64,000 bases of DNA from Mangifera indica (GCF_011075055.1 NC_058154.1:6554620-6618619), one strand, 5' to 3'; positions 1 to 12,384 are shown, counted from the stretch's first letter. The notes: generated from the sequence alone by a model not told the origin. Program-made: numbers and translations.

Positions 1-2
1 GT

Positions 3-254
3 GAACTTGTTTGGTTGAAGCAGTTAATTCAAGAATTAAAGTTTGCAGATGTTCCACAAATGACATTATTTTGTGATAACCAGGCTGCTCTTCACATATC
101 TTCTAATCCAGTTTTTCATGAAAGGATAAAGCATATAGAAATTGATTGTCACTTTGTTCGAGAGAAAGTTATATCTGGCATTATTGGCACAAGTCATGTC
201 AATTCAAATGATCAACTTGCTGACATCCTGACAAAATCACTTCGAGAGCCATGA
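3..254 (+). mobile_element. Ty1/copia polyprotein, RNase H C-terminal end (partial)
   Basis: The reading frame is open from the window edge to a TGA at 252-254 and encodes the last ~83 residues of a copia polyprotein. Visible RNase H features are CDNQAALHI, the KHIEIDCHFVREK block and the terminal LADILTKSL motif that closes most plant copia pol proteins. The active-site residues upstream lie outside the window. A purine-rich tract and an LTR follow directly, as expected at the 3' end of a plus-strand copia element. The frame is intact here, so the insertion may be fairly young, but only its tail is seen. Confidence 0.9.
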
Positions 255-302
255 ATTAATTATATTTGTAGCAAGTTTGGTGCATATTATTTATATGCTC
301 CA

Positions 303-511
303 GCTTGAGGGGGAGTGTTGAGATATGTTGAGATATTTGTATAGATAGTGAATCATAGAGAATCATATAGATTGTATAAAAATAGGAATGCTATAATATC
401 CTTCCTAAACTTAGATAGGAGTAGTTAATAGTCTTCCTAAATTAGCTATCCTAACCTCCTATATAATTGTAATTCTATTGAATATGAAATATACAGAAAA
501 TTATATTTTCA
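303..511 (+). repeat. copia polypurine tract and 3' LTR
   Basis: A polypurine tract (TTGAGGGGGAG) at about 305-315 precedes TGTTGAGATATG at 316, which I take as the LTR start. A TATA-like CCTATATAA lies near 470. A terminal CA at 510-511 gives an LTR of about 196 bp; the right border is chosen only on that CA and could lie further right. 512-730 shows no recognisable feature. Confidence 0.55.
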
Positions 512-729
512 GTTATAAAAAAGTGTGAATTTACATTGTAAACCTAGTAGTTTCCTTATATACTCTACCCCATATCTTGCACTTTTGGCGAAATCCCTTA
601 ATTTATATTAAGTAGGCGAATTTATATTTTTTATATTTATTCCTAAACTTTTAAAACATTTTTTTAGATATCCAAATTCACCAATACTAGCCCCTAAGTG
701 ATGTTGAACACTTTGGTAGTGGTTTTCTC

Positions 730-1975
730 CACTAGTTGATCAACTCAAACTAGAGCCCTCAGACAAGATATGGCCATGTGTCTTACTGACGACACCTATA
801 ACACTCTCCTTTGTGATGTCTACCACATCTTTGACAAACTAAAATCTCAAGCCCTTTATGCTTCTTACTACTCTTTCAACCTTTCTTATTTCCTTTGGGC
901 TAGAAAGGTCATTTTCCTTTCCTCTCGAAGGAAGGGCCTCTCTAAATCGAAAAATTGTAACTACCTAATTGTGGCACTATAGTTGGTGCTAGTATTTAGG
1001 GTTAATTGAGCCTAGGTTTGGCCATACATCTTCTTTACAAATACCTCTGCTCTTAAGGCTCTACTCAAGAGCTCACTATAAGTTTGGGGTAGCTCTGTAC
1101 CTATCATCACATCTCGGGTTATAGTTGGGTTAAACCCATACGTGAACTTCTTCATTCGCCCAATCTTTCTATTAGCTATCTTAAGGACATATCTTGTCAG
1201 ATGATTGAACTTATTATAGTACTCCTTTACGAAGTATATGCCCTAAGTTAAGGTGAGAAACTTTTGAGCTCTGATACATGTCAAATTTACTCATTTGTAC
1301 TCAACTTCAAACCATTTCCTGAATTTTATCCAAAACATCTACAAAATCTTTATTGTCTCTCAAACCAAAGTCCACCATGTTTTAGCACTGGACTTGAAAA
1401 AATAAGTGGCATATCTAACTCTCACCTGATCTGTCATGTTAAGCAAGTTCATCACACTCTTGAGTAACTCAAACCACTCCTCTGTTGTAACTGGGTCTTT
1501 AATACCATCAAATTTCTAAGGTTGGTGCAAACTGGGTAGGTAAAAGATAGGATGCAGCTAAGTCTTGGTTGATGTTATTATTGGTGTAGAAGTCACCTCA
1601 ATTGAGCCATAAGCTAGTGTCAGTAATACCTGAGTCAACTCACTAGCTTAAGCTGGAGTACCTCCCGACTCTCTAAATATCTCTCTAAATATGTTTTTAA
1701 CATCTTGAGCACTTAAACCAACTTAAGGAACTTGGGGTACTACCTCTTTCACTCTAACTCCTCTATGGGTTTTCAAATATGATTGTTTCTGGTACTAGCT
1801 TTGGATCACCTTATTTTTTCCTAAATTATGAGTCTTCATCTAAACTTAGCAAATATAATAAATTTTACTTATTGTGATCAATTTTGGGTAGGGTTAGCAT
1901 GGTATGAGGGACTTACATTACTACTCTATTTGACTACACAAATATTTTAGGATAACTTTTGTGTACCAAAATCAT
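730..1975 (-). pseudogene. Ty3/gypsy gag remnant, minus strand
   Basis: Reading the minus strand gives a broken gypsy capsid. Around 1490-1545 it has FDGIKDPVTTEEWFELL, and around 1370-1440 NMTDQVRVRYATYFF followed by AKTWW, the classic plant gypsy gag segment ending in a Trp pair. Further downstream (about 790-850) there is a zinc-knuckle-like C-x2-C stretch with following His and Cys (CQRCGRHHKGEC). Several stops and shifts interrupt it, so it is not coding. The plus-strand ORFs in this stretch (770-982, 1264-1467) are antisense shadows. Protease, RT and integrase are absent; the element is cut off on its 3' side near the copia LTR. Confidence 0.7.
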
Positions 1976-1987
1976 GCTCTAATACCA
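1976..1987 (-). other. primer-binding site, initiator tRNA-Met type
   Basis: The minus strand reads TGGTATTAGAGC, one mismatch from the TGGTATCAGAGC complement of plant initiator tRNA-Met used by many LTR retrotransposons. It lies 8 bp from the LTR edge at 1996 and just upstream, on the minus strand, of the gag remnant. Confidence 0.7.
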
Positions 1988-1995
1988 ACTTGTAA

Positions 1996-3563
1996 TGTAA
2001 CACCCATAAGTTAGCCTAAAGGTATTATAGTCTTTTTTCCTTGTTTAAAATGAGTTAATTAATGCTTTCTAAGGTGATGCACACTCGTGTGTTAAGGCAC
2101 ACACGATCATGCATCATCAATAGAATTTGAAATATTGGATAAAATCATTATCACGACAAGATCAAGTGTTACCTTAATTACGTGACATGATAAATGCCTG
2201 CATACTATAGATACATGCTCGTGTGTTATGTCTAGAAAGCAAAAATGAAAATGTGATTAACCTGATCTCATTTATTATTCTCACATCCAACTATACTCAA
2301 ATGAGAGAGCAATGAAGTGAGAAATTCTTGGTCATCAGAGGAAGCTGTCGATCATCAAAAAACTATTAGCCATGCTAAGAGTTTGCTTGACTATTAGAAG
2401 TCAAGTAAGTTGGTGTTTCCCCTTGGCTAATTAAGTAATTATTGAAATAGTTGTTATATTTTGTTTATGAATCTTGTTTGAAGTATCACTTTGCAAGTTT
2501 GATGATTTTTGTATTGATTATATTTACATATCTTGATGGATTTATTGTGTGGGTTCTGTGAATGCAAAAATTAAGTTAAACATTTTAGAATGATGGCTTA
2601 AAGACTCATAGATAATTTTGTATAAGCTACTCTATGTAATATGCACTTAGTTATGGATTCTGGGAAAGTAAATATGAGATTACTATGTTGTTTAACAGTT
2701 AACAAATGATTTGATGAGAAGAGGTCATACAGATATGATACCTTATGAGAGTTACAGAATTCATTGGTAGTAGAAAAGGTTTTTACATATGTGAAAGACA
2801 GCACAAGACCCCGACTAAGTCGGATCTAGGTTAAAATCAGAAAAGTTAAGAGAAGTGGTTCATATCTAGTTCACTACTAGCTTTGTGCAGAATTGGTAAG
2901 ATACATGAAAGCAATAGGGTTGGATACCTATAAAATGCATCATGCACTTGACACTAAGATACATAGCCACTCAGTTCAGTTCAAGTGTGCATGGTAAGGA
3001 TTGTAACTTTTTAGATATTTTCTCACATGGTTAGTAGGTTACATCACATATGTACCCACAACAGAGGTTATCCTAAGATGGTTTAAATAGTAGTTCTAAT
3101 TAGTTTATGTGATAAGGGAAAGGATTGCTACCAAATTTATCCCTGTGTGACCAAAGTATCCCAGTTATCTAGCCCAATAGGTCATAGATATGTCAATTTC
3201 AACATAGGCTTTAGTAACCTTTATGGATGGTCTACGTCAAGGCACGAGGGTGTTGAGTTGTAACCATATTTGAATTTGTAAATGAAGCATCAAGTTTATC
3301 AGTTTTATGTATATTCAAGGTGTTAAAAGGTCATTTATTTATTGAGTGTTTCCACTCACATGTTCCTTTTGTTGTTTTGTAGGTATAAGTCAATAGTAGG
3401 GCATATGAGAGAGCCAATGGTCCAGTAAGCAACTACACGAGGGTAAGGGGCATAGTTGTTAATTTGATGTTTTTCCTTGGATTTTCAAATTTAGAAGTTA
3501 AGTCGTACATGCCTCTTTGATCATATTCTATATAGGAGTATGTATTTAGAGATAAATGTTACA
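1996..3563 (+). repeat. gypsy long LTR (copy C), TGTAACA...TGTTACA
   Basis: A 1568-bp block starts TGTAACACCC and ends TGTTACA, the inverted ends typical of Tekay/Del-type chromovirus LTRs. Its first ~50 bp resemble the start of the LTRs at 12385 and (reversed) 7214, including an AAGG...ATAGTC block, which argues for plus orientation. It holds several ACAC/GTGT palindromic sites near 2085-2105 and 2215-2230. It abuts the next LTR at 3565. No protein is encoded; the ORF at 2598-2804 is spurious. Confidence 0.6.
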
Positions 3564-3564
3564 A

Positions 3565-4530
3565 TAACACCCTTCCTCTAGAAGTACTACCATGTAGAGG
3601 AAATTGTCACTAAATTGACTATTTGAGCATTGCTTTTAATAAAACATAAAATTAAACTTATGAAATAATTGAATGAAAACTTCATTTATTAAACTTTTAA
3701 AATCACCAAAATATCCATATCAAAAACATACAAAAGATGTTATAATTCCAAAGCATAACTGAAAAATAATCATATGTAACCAATTACATAAATAAACTCA
3801 CAATAAAATATTACTTGTGCAAAGCTAAAATGATGAAATGCTCTCACAACTCTACAACCTCTAACAACTACTCATCCTATAATCGTTATGATCATCTATA
3901 CTTACACACATGAAAGTAGAGAAGTGACTGATAAAACACTAAATAAGTAAGAGACTCTATAGTTTAACTTTTCTTGAATTCCCCAAAATGTCTTTGATAT
4001 CGACTCATATTATCTATGTCATTCGGAGTTGGCATTAAACTCTATAAGGATGATGGTAGGTCCTAACAATCAACTCTATGCTCAAATTATACTCTAGGGA
4101 ATGTCTAGGCTACATATCTTAACACTCAGATCAAATTATTTCTTATTCGGTTACTGATAATATTGTTAATTGTCGTTATGTTGATTTCTAATTCTCTGGT
4201 ATTGTGTAAAAATTTAATTCAATCTAATGGAATTATTTATCTTTTTGCACTTAGGAAGCTTTGAACATTTTCGAAGCTAAGTTTGGGCCAAAAAGACTAA
4301 GAGTGGAGAAAACTTACCAATCAACAAAATCTGTGATGCTGACTAAGTGTGGGCACGTACAATGACGAGAACATATTTCAAAATTTAAATTTTGAATTCC
4401 AAATCAACTGAGATATTCCAGGAAAGTGAAAATTTGTTTCCTAGAAAGGGTAATTATTAGTTGAAAAAAAGGGAATACTTTTGGCAAATGGGGGGGATAT
4501 AGAAGGAAGAGACGGAATTCATTATAGGGA

Positions 4531-4572
<42 letters not shown>

Positions 4573-7214
4573 TTTTCTTTTTGAAAAGAATTAACTTTTT
4601 TGGTTTTATCTTATCTTGATGATTGGAGATCTGAGCATGGCTTATAGTGGCTAAAATCTTTTCAATTGGTTGAAGAGATTTAAACCCATTGAACTACAAG
4701 GATTGTGAGATTTTCGTTCTTTAATGCATCTTCTTAATTATTCAAGTATTGATTATTTTTCTGTATTATATATTATGATTGTATTGGTTGATTGCTAAAG
4801 CGTGCGATTAGTTTATCGATTAATATAATCTACTGCTAATTTAAGTGTTGAATCCGTAGTTGTTTAATCTATCTAATTGAAGTGGCAACCGACATTTATT
4901 GTTTGTTGCGTCAGAAACTGTAATTCCTAGGGAAAATATTCAACTAAATTAAATGCAACGTCGTATGCTTGTGTTGTCTTGTTTCGTTGGTCTTTCTAAA
5001 TATTAATGTTATTGTTTGATTAAATTCGAGATCGTATCCGAGTTGTTAATCAATAAAGGTTAACTGAAATACATGTTTTTCGTTAACTAATCATAAGGAA
5101 AGACAAGTAATTAAAACCATAATGAATATTTGAATAATTGATTTGCTACTCCTAGGTGTTGATGATCAGTCATAGTTTCAATGGTGGATATGACCGTAAA
5201 CCAAGGTTTGTTTAATTGATTATTTGTCTTAGATTATTTTACTTAATTTTATTTACTGCTTTTAATTACAAGTCATATTCAATTCAAAACCCCCAGTTTC
5301 CTTGTTTTGTGTGATTCGTAACGGCTTACTAATTGGAACTTTTCAAGGGAACAATCCCTACAAACCCTTTACTAAGTTTTTATTGCAAGAATTTAAGATT
5401 TTAATTTGGGTATAGATGACAGCGCTGCTAGTTAGTAAGGAACCATTTGTCATATTCCTATCTAACATAACCATACTTAACTTGGTGGAAGCATCTGTAT
5501 CTGAAAGTTATAATTGAAACTATATACAAAGATTAAGCACTATGGCCATATGAGTTATCTTTCTATTCCACTATACCAAAGTTATGTCTTAACAAGAGGT
5601 CTTCTTCAAGCTAAGACACTATTGCAGGTATGGTGTCCTACTACAGAAGTGCCCTATTACAGGTGGTATAAAGAATGATGCCCCTCGTAACAATCCTATG
5701 ATGTCCAGTATGCATGCAATTTGAGCCTTAACTAAACCTTGGCTCGTACTCACTTCTACCTTAACCTTACCTTGTGTTTGCTAAATTCTCATCTCTTAAG
5801 CACATCGAGTACTACTATGTACTGAGATCTCTTTGTTAGCTCTTGAGATGACCCTTAGATCATTAACCTAATTACCTTTCTCTCTTTTTTTTTGTTCAAC
5901 TCTAAACACACAAGTGTGTGTTTATGGACACATGATTATGTCCTTTTATTTTCTTACACATAACCTCTTACTCTCGGCTTCTCCTTGTATGATATTTTTC
6001 TTATATACATGGGAGTGTGCCTTCAACACACGGACGTGTGCCCTTTCAAGTACTTATTTTAATTTCTTTTTTTTTAACTTATCCTAACTATGTTACTTTC
6101 TAAGGGTATTATAATCATTTCACCCTTACACATGGTCGTGTCAAGGTATACACGATAAGACCACACATCCTAGTTAACCACTCATCAGTCAATAATATCC
6201 AATGATTGTCAGAACATTGAAAAACTTGATTAAATTTCTGGGCATCGCACACACAGATATATATCTCATACCACACAGCTATGTAGTGAACCCAAAAGTT
6301 AGATCCAACTTCTCACCCTTGTCTAGTTTCGACACATTTTCAATGAACCCTAATTCAGCCTCCCTCATCCTAACATGATTTCAAGCATTCTTATCAACAC
6401 CAAACATCATAGAAATCTCTCAACAATAATTTGAATCCACAATATCAAACATATTCACATAATACATCAATAAAAAATACATGATATTCAAACATGAACA
6501 TAACTCAAAAGGTTAACCTCACTAAAATATAAGAGCATATATAACAACATTACATCCTCTAACCATAACATCATCATTACACATCTCCTCTAAACAAAAT
6601 TTTCAACAGAATCTCATATACATACTCTTATGCATACATGAAACCCTTTTATCATAAAGAAATCATGTGCTCATGCATTTTTTTCCATAATCTCACTTAC
6701 AAGTATCTTCTAATTGATCTAAACCAAGGGTTTAATCACAATTTGAAGCATAAAGGAATAATCAAAGCCCTATTTACCTTAAATTCGTAGAAATCAAAGC
6801 ACACAAGCAAGCCCTCTTCTCTCTAGCTTTCTCTTCTCTATGTCATCGAAAAACAAGCACCAAAACTACCATACAAAAGCTAGTTGATCAAACTCTCGTT
6901 TTCTCTCTGATTTCAAAAATTTTGTGCATTCAGGGATTATGAATAATAATCCCTAAAATGCAGCAATGTGTATTTTATAAAACTAGAAATGCATAACGTC
7001 ACACATAGGCATGTGTCATATAATTTAAATTTTACATAAAATCTCCTTATCTAGCTGAGGTGGTAGTGATATACGAACATGACCTCACTATACACGACCT
7101 TGTGTCACCCAAAAATCACTACTTTGACTTTAGAATAACACTATCTTATTCAAAATCATTAAAATTCAAGCATAAAGACTATTTTACCCTTGAGACATAC
7201 ATATGGGTGTTACA
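3565..7214 (-). repeat. gypsy long LTR (copy A), inverted, with a nested insertion
   Basis: This block runs from TAACACCC at 3565 (TG lost) to GGGTGTTACA ending at 7214. Its left part (3575-4155) matches the reverse complement of 11200-11810, and 5432-5760 matches the reverse complement of about 10870-11210, so it is a minus-oriented copy of the LTR at 8543-11819. It is interrupted at about 4157-5430. Palindromic ACAC/GTGT sites recur near 5905-5935, 6010-6040 and 6120-6150. No coding capacity is seen. Confidence 0.65.
4157..5430. mobile_element. insertion inside LTR copy A, probable solo LTR
   Basis: Alignment of copy A with copy B breaks after GGTTACTGATAA near 4162 and resumes near 5432, leaving about 1.27 kb of extra DNA. 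The insert holds a (TA)n tract at 4530-4562 followed by poly-T, and its right end (ACAATCCCTACAAACCC... near 5350) resembles the LTR ends of Tat/Athila-type gypsy elements. I see no ORF. Borders are approximate and no clean target duplication was found. Confidence 0.4.
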
Positions 7215-7224
7215 CACTATAGTC

Positions 7225-8542
7225 AATCACTCATATGTCTAATGCCATAAAAGCTACATGTTTATCATTCTTTCTTAGTGACAAAGATTTGGTCAATGGG
7301 TCAACCAAATTGTCATTTATGTTAAACCTCTTAATTTGTATGTCTTCTTGCTAAACAATTTATCAAATTAAGTGACACTATCTAAGTATATGGTTGGACC
7401 TCTAGTGAGACTATGGCTCTTTTGCCTGAGTAATGGCTCTCTTATTGTCGCAATAGAGCTTAGTTGGTTTAGTAATACTAAAAACCACACTAATTTTTTA
7501 GATAAACTTCTTGATCCAAACGACTTTCTTTACCGCTTCAAAGAAGGCAATATACTCAAACTCTATTGTAGAATTAGTTACTGTATTTTGCTTAAGTTTT
7601 TTCAACTAATTGTACCACCATTTAAATAAAACATAAATCCCAACTGATATTTAAAATCATCTCGTTCCATCTAAAAGTTAGCATCACTATATCCTCTTAT
7701 AATGAGCTCAAGATCTCCTCTTTAATAAGCTCAAGATCTCCTCTTACAAGGAGCTCAAGATCTCCTTTATACACCAAGAATGCATCATAGTCCTTCTCAA
7801 GTACATTAGGATAATCTTGACAGTTGTCCAATGTGTTTCACTTCGATTAGATTGATATATATTATAAACACTTAAAACGTATAAGACACTATAAAATCCT
7901 TCTTTAGATACATATCCCTATGCAAAATATAACCTAAAGAGACATGTACAACTTGAACTATCAACCAAGATAGTGGAAATTAAGAGCATGGAATTAAACA
8001 TTTACGTATAAATACATGTAAAATGGCTAATGGAATAAATACTTTAACTTATCTTTTAATCTTATATTCTGTCTGAGGACACATCTTTTTTTAGAGACAT
8101 ACATCATGGGACATAGGCAAAAATCCTTTCTTAAATTCTTCCATACTGAATCTAGTCAACACCTTACCTATATACGTATTTTGACTTAGTTCATACAACT
8201 TACGCGATCTATCATGATAGATTTTAATATCTAGGATATAGATCGTTTATTCTAACTCTTTCATGGAAAAGCACTTCGATAACCAAGCTTTTATCGATTT
8301 CAAGTTGGGTATATCATTCTCTATAATCAAGATGCCATCAACATACAATATTATAAATACAATTATGCTCCCATGAACCTTCTTATACACACACGGTTTA
8401 TCTTCATTTTCAATGAATCTAAACTCTTGAATGACTTTATCAAAACAAATATTCCAACTCCTAAAAACTTGTTTGAGTCTATAAATGGACATTTATAACT
8501 TACATACCTTGTTAGTCTATCTATCAAGAATGAAACTATTGG
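7225..8542 (-). pseudogene. copia RT and RNase H, 3' part of a split element
   Basis: The minus strand encodes the second half of a copia reverse transcriptase and its RNase H. At 8247-8492 it reads MSIYRLKQVFRSWNICFDKV (family YGLKQASRSWN) and a YVDGILI block in which the second catalytic Asp of YVDD is Gly. At about 7240-7350 it reads NDNLVDPLTKSLSLRKND, the pol C-terminus. The first half of the RT lies at 11820-12200; the two halves are separated by the LTR at 8543-11819. The plus-strand ORF at 7372-7629 is antisense. A short AGCTCAAGATCTCCTC repeat occurs three times at 7705-7768. Confidence 0.75.
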
Positions 8543-9962
8543 TGTAACACCTACAAATACATCTTGAAGGCAAAACAATTTTTATGCATAAGTTTATTTG
8601 ATGTCTGCATGAGTTAATGGGGTTTAAAAGTCAAACTATAAGTTTAGAGTGAAACACAACATTGTATGGTAAGGCCATTGTCTTGTGTCGATGCCGCATC
8701 AGTAGGATAAGATGATTTCCATGTAATTTTCAAATTTAATGACACATACTCGTGTGTGTTATATGGGGTTTCAGGTTTATATAAGGCATATTCATTACGG
8801 TTTAGGGATTTTTACCCTTATCCCTAAAAGCATGAACTTTTATGAAATAGTGATGGATTTTGAGATTGATCATTTAGCTTTTCTACAACAACTCTAGTGA
8901 TCGTCTTTTAGCAACATGGTGATAAGGAAAGAAAAGAGAAAAAGGTTTTCTAAGGTGTTCTGCTTGTTACGAAATTGAAGTAAGTAAGGCATGTATTTAA
9001 CCTTATCTCTATTAAGGTGATTATAAGGAGTTCATGTTCATATGTTCATGTTTAATACGGGAATCAAAATGGGATTGAATATGTTAATTCGATTAAATAA
9101 TAATGGTTGCCATTCAATTGTTTGTGCAATGGCATTTGAATGATATAGCCCTAATGTTTGTTGATTAAAGCATTGCCATAATAAGATATGAATTTAAGCG
9201 ATCATGATTGATTTTAATAGTTAGTGTTATGAAGGAGATATTCAATTGATTTTATGATTCAAGTGTTGATGTGCATGTCCTCGTATGTTTGTGGTGTTTA
9301 TGCTTTATATTGATTATGTTTGGAAGTTATATTGTGATGAATTTTGATTAAGTGTAAAGATATTTAAAAAGGCATGATAATTAGAATGTAAACATGTTGG
9401 TATGCATAGTAGTGAGATTGATATATGAATAGAAAATTGGGGTTAAATTAGGAGTCTACTCTTCTAAATTTTGAACTCAATATACAATTATGTGGTATGG
9501 GATGCGCGTCTTTGTGCTTGAGTGTTAAAATTTTAGGCAAAGTTCTTTAGCGTCCTAACAATCATTGGATGTCATTAATCGATGAATAGTCAACTAAGGC
9601 AATGGACTTCCTATGTGTAGTATTAGCATGATCGTGTGTGAGGGTGAAATTACCTTAATACCCTTATAAAGTGGCACGGTTGAGATAAGTTTTAAAAAGG
9701 AAAATATCACACGAGAAGAGGCTAAGAGGAAGAGGCCCAATAGAGGGACACACCTTCATGTGTCCATAGACATGCCTTCATATGTATAAAGCAAAATAAA
9801 CAAAAAAAGAAAGGGAATTAAGCTAAGAACTTATAGGCTATTTCGAGTGATAATACAAAGATCCATTGTATGTAGTAGTACCCCACATGCCAAAGAAATA
9901 AGTTGTATATATATATACAACTTACTTTTTTGGCTAAGAACTTATGGGTCATTCATGGGCAT

Positions 9963-9963
<1 letters not shown>

Positions 9964-10011
<48 letters not shown>
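9964..10011. repeat. (TA)n microsatellite
   Basis: About 48 bp of perfect TA directly abut the left end of the foldback element. TATATACAT follows its right end, so the element may have inserted into this TA tract and duplicated 9 bp of it. Confidence 0.9.
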
Positions 10012-10014
<3 letters not shown>

Positions 10015-10814
10015 CAAAGGACATATTCCTATCCAAAGTATATTGTTTTCCCATGTTTCCCCCTTTTAACTTTGAAATTCTCAAATACCTACTCATGATT
10101 GGTTAAAATTAATGGCAGTAATGGAAAAATCATCATTTTATCTATAATATTAAAAATAAACTAAAATATAATCTCCTTTTCCTCTCCTAAACTTTAAAAA
10201 CTAAAAGTTTTCCTCCAACCGAAGTTTTAAAAAATGACAGTTTCCCCCTAGGGTTTAGTTTCCAAATCTCTATTATCAAATCTGGTATCATTGTCAATGA
10301 TCTCTCCTTCTCGAAGCTTTCTCTTCCTCTAGTGGTCTCTCTCCACCTATTTAGACGTTTGATCAACGTTGAATGAGGCTTGAAATACGAAGAGCTTCGT
10401 CAGGAAAGATAAAACTTTTCGTTTTCCTAGAAAAAGACATCTTGAAAGACGATCATCTTCCCCAAACAAAGATTCATCTCCTATCGTCTCCCAAGTCTCA
10501 TTCGATGTTGATCAAGCATCCAAATAGGTAAAGAGAGACCACTAGAAGAAGAGGAAGCTTTAAGATAGAGAGGTCATCGACAATGGCACTAGAGATCCAA
10601 AAACTAAACCCTAAGAGAAAACTATCATTTTTTAAAACTTCGGTTAGGGAAAAACTTTTAGTTTTTAAAGTTTGGGGGGAAAAAGAGATTAAATTTTTAG
10701 GGGTTAGGGTTTCATTAATTTTAACTGCTCATGGGTGGATATTTAGGATTTTCAAAGTTAAATGGGAAAACTTAGGAAAACAACATATTTTAGGTGGGAA
10801 ATAGTCTTTTGGCC
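10012..10814. mobile_element. foldback transposon copy 1 (GGCCAAAGGAC termini)
   Basis: An 803-bp element starts GGCCAAAGGAC and ends GTCTTTTGGCC. The two halves are long imperfect inverted repeats of about 350 bp, for instance TTTCGAAGCTT-like and TCTCTCTCCAC-like blocks on the left answered by their complements on the right. It has no transposase. A 9-bp flanking repeat, TATATATAT against TATATACAT, suits Mutator-like insertion. The ORF at 10583-10804 lies in the right arm and is not a gene. Three related copies occur in this window. Confidence 0.7.
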
Positions 10815-11819
10815 TATATACATACGTACATACATACATACATACAAACAAAATTAAATGAAAGGTAAAATGAGTTTGAGTTTAGTTAAAGCTCAAGATG
10901 CATGCATGCTAGACATCATAAGGTCGTTATGAAAAGGTACCGTGAGTACACATTCCCTACACTGCCCATAATAGGGCATGTCCACAGTAGGACAACAACC
11001 TGTAATAGGGTACCTTCTCGGAGTAGAGCCCAATTGAGATCTAATTTGGTATAATGCGACAGAGAAATAACTTACATAGCCAACGAGTCAAATCCCTATA
11101 TTTTATCTAGTCTGATTGACCTAGTATATAGTTTCAATTAAACTTCCAAATACACATGTTTTCACCAAGTTAAGTATGGTTACATTAGATAGAAACCTAA
11201 ATAGTGGTTTATTAGTAACCAAACAAGATACAATTCAGCCCGAGATTTAATATGTGTAGTTCAGACTTTCCCTAGAGTACAGTATAAGCACAACAATGAT
11301 TAATAAGACCAACCATTATCCACAGAGGAGTTCAATGCTAACTTTGGATGACAAAGATAGTTTGGGTCAAGATTAAGGGTATTTTAAAGATTTAAATAAA
11401 AGTTATCAATAGAATCTCCTACTTACTAAGTGTTTTATTAGTCACTCATCTACTTTCATATATGCAAATGCAAGCGATTGTGACAACTGTGGGACGAGCG
11501 GTGGTCAAAGGTCATAAGATTGCAAGGGCATTTCCATCATATAAGCTTTCATGAGTTTTATTTTATCATGAGTTTGTTTATATATTTGACTACATATTAT
11601 TATCTTTCAATTATATTTTGAGTTATGACATCTTTTGTACGCTTTCAACTTTGGTTTTCAAACAAAGATATTTTGGTAAATTTTCAAAGTATAATAAATG
11701 AGGTTTTTATTCAATTATTTTACAAGTTTAATTATATGTTTTAATATAAGCAATGTTCAAATAGTCGATTTAATGACATCTTCCTTTGGAAGGCAATACT
11801 TCTAGAATGGGATGTTACA

Positions 11820-12200
11820 ATTTGGTTATGTTGTATACACATTCTCTACTAGGTTTCCATTAGAAAGATGATCTTGAAATCTGTCTGCTAAATTTTGTAA
11901 TTATTGTATCCAGCAATCCCAAGCAAAATCTAGATAGACTTAAACATTGCAACTGGCAAAAAAGTTTTATCATAGTCAATGTCATGTTTTTAAGTGAAAC
12001 TTTTGGCAACCAGTCATGCTTTATGCATATTACTTTTATATCGATTTTCTTTTTGTAAACCCATTTACACTTTCAAGTGGATCCATTAAAAACCATACTT
12101 GATTTGGGTAGATGGAGTTTATCTCATATTTCATAGCCTTAAATCATCTCTCCTCCCAAACAAGTAGATCCTTTTGATCAAAGTCCTCTAGAGAAATCAG
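11820..12200 (-). pseudogene. copia RT, 5' part of a split element
   Basis: Translated on the minus strand with shifts, this gives NQVWFLMDPLESVNGFTKRK followed by remnants of the LARLVAKGYSQ-type region and an AILLGIA.YN.Y block, the start of a copia reverse transcriptase ending near the VYMTQP motif. It joins the fragment at 7225-8542 when LTR copy B is removed. It carries many stops and is dead. Confidence 0.65.
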
Positions 12201-12204
12201 AAAG

Positions 12205-12384
12205 CCGAAAAGGCTAAGTAGGAGGTTGAGTAGGACATGAGAGATCACCACCCAAAGCTATTTGAGTCAAATTTCAAGGACAAAATTCTAAATAAGAAAG
12301 GGAAAAATGTAATACCTTTTCATATGAATAGGATTGAATTTGGATCGAATCAAGCCAAAATCAAAAACAAAAAGAAGGGAAAAA
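12205..12384 (+). mobile_element. gypsy 3' end with duplicated polypurine tract
   Basis: GAGTCAAATTTCAAGGACAA near 12260 resembles the stretch just before the polypurine tract of Tekay/Del elements. AAGAAAGGGAAAAATGTAA at 12294-12312 and AGAAGGGAAAAATGTAACAA at 12373-12392 are two copies of the tract plus the LTR start about 75-80 bp apart, and a GGATTGAATT block follows each. The second copy begins the LTR at 12385. Confidence 0.5.

Larger units (their letters stand above)
8543..11819 (+). repeat. gypsy long LTR (copy B) inserted in copia pol
   Basis: It starts TGTAACACC at 8543 and ends GATGTTACA at 11819. Sequence at both ends matches copy A in inverted orientation. It interrupts a minus-strand copia reverse transcriptase whose halves lie directly on either side. 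Flanks read ATTGG on the left and ATTTG on the right, a possible decayed 5-bp duplication, so it is best read as a solo LTR. A foldback transposon (10012-10814) accounts for its extra length over copy A. ORFs at 9847-10106 are (TA)n translation artefacts. Confidence 0.65.

Noticed and set aside
9847..10106. ORFs with long YIYIYI runs
   Set aside because: Translation of a (TA)n microsatellite.
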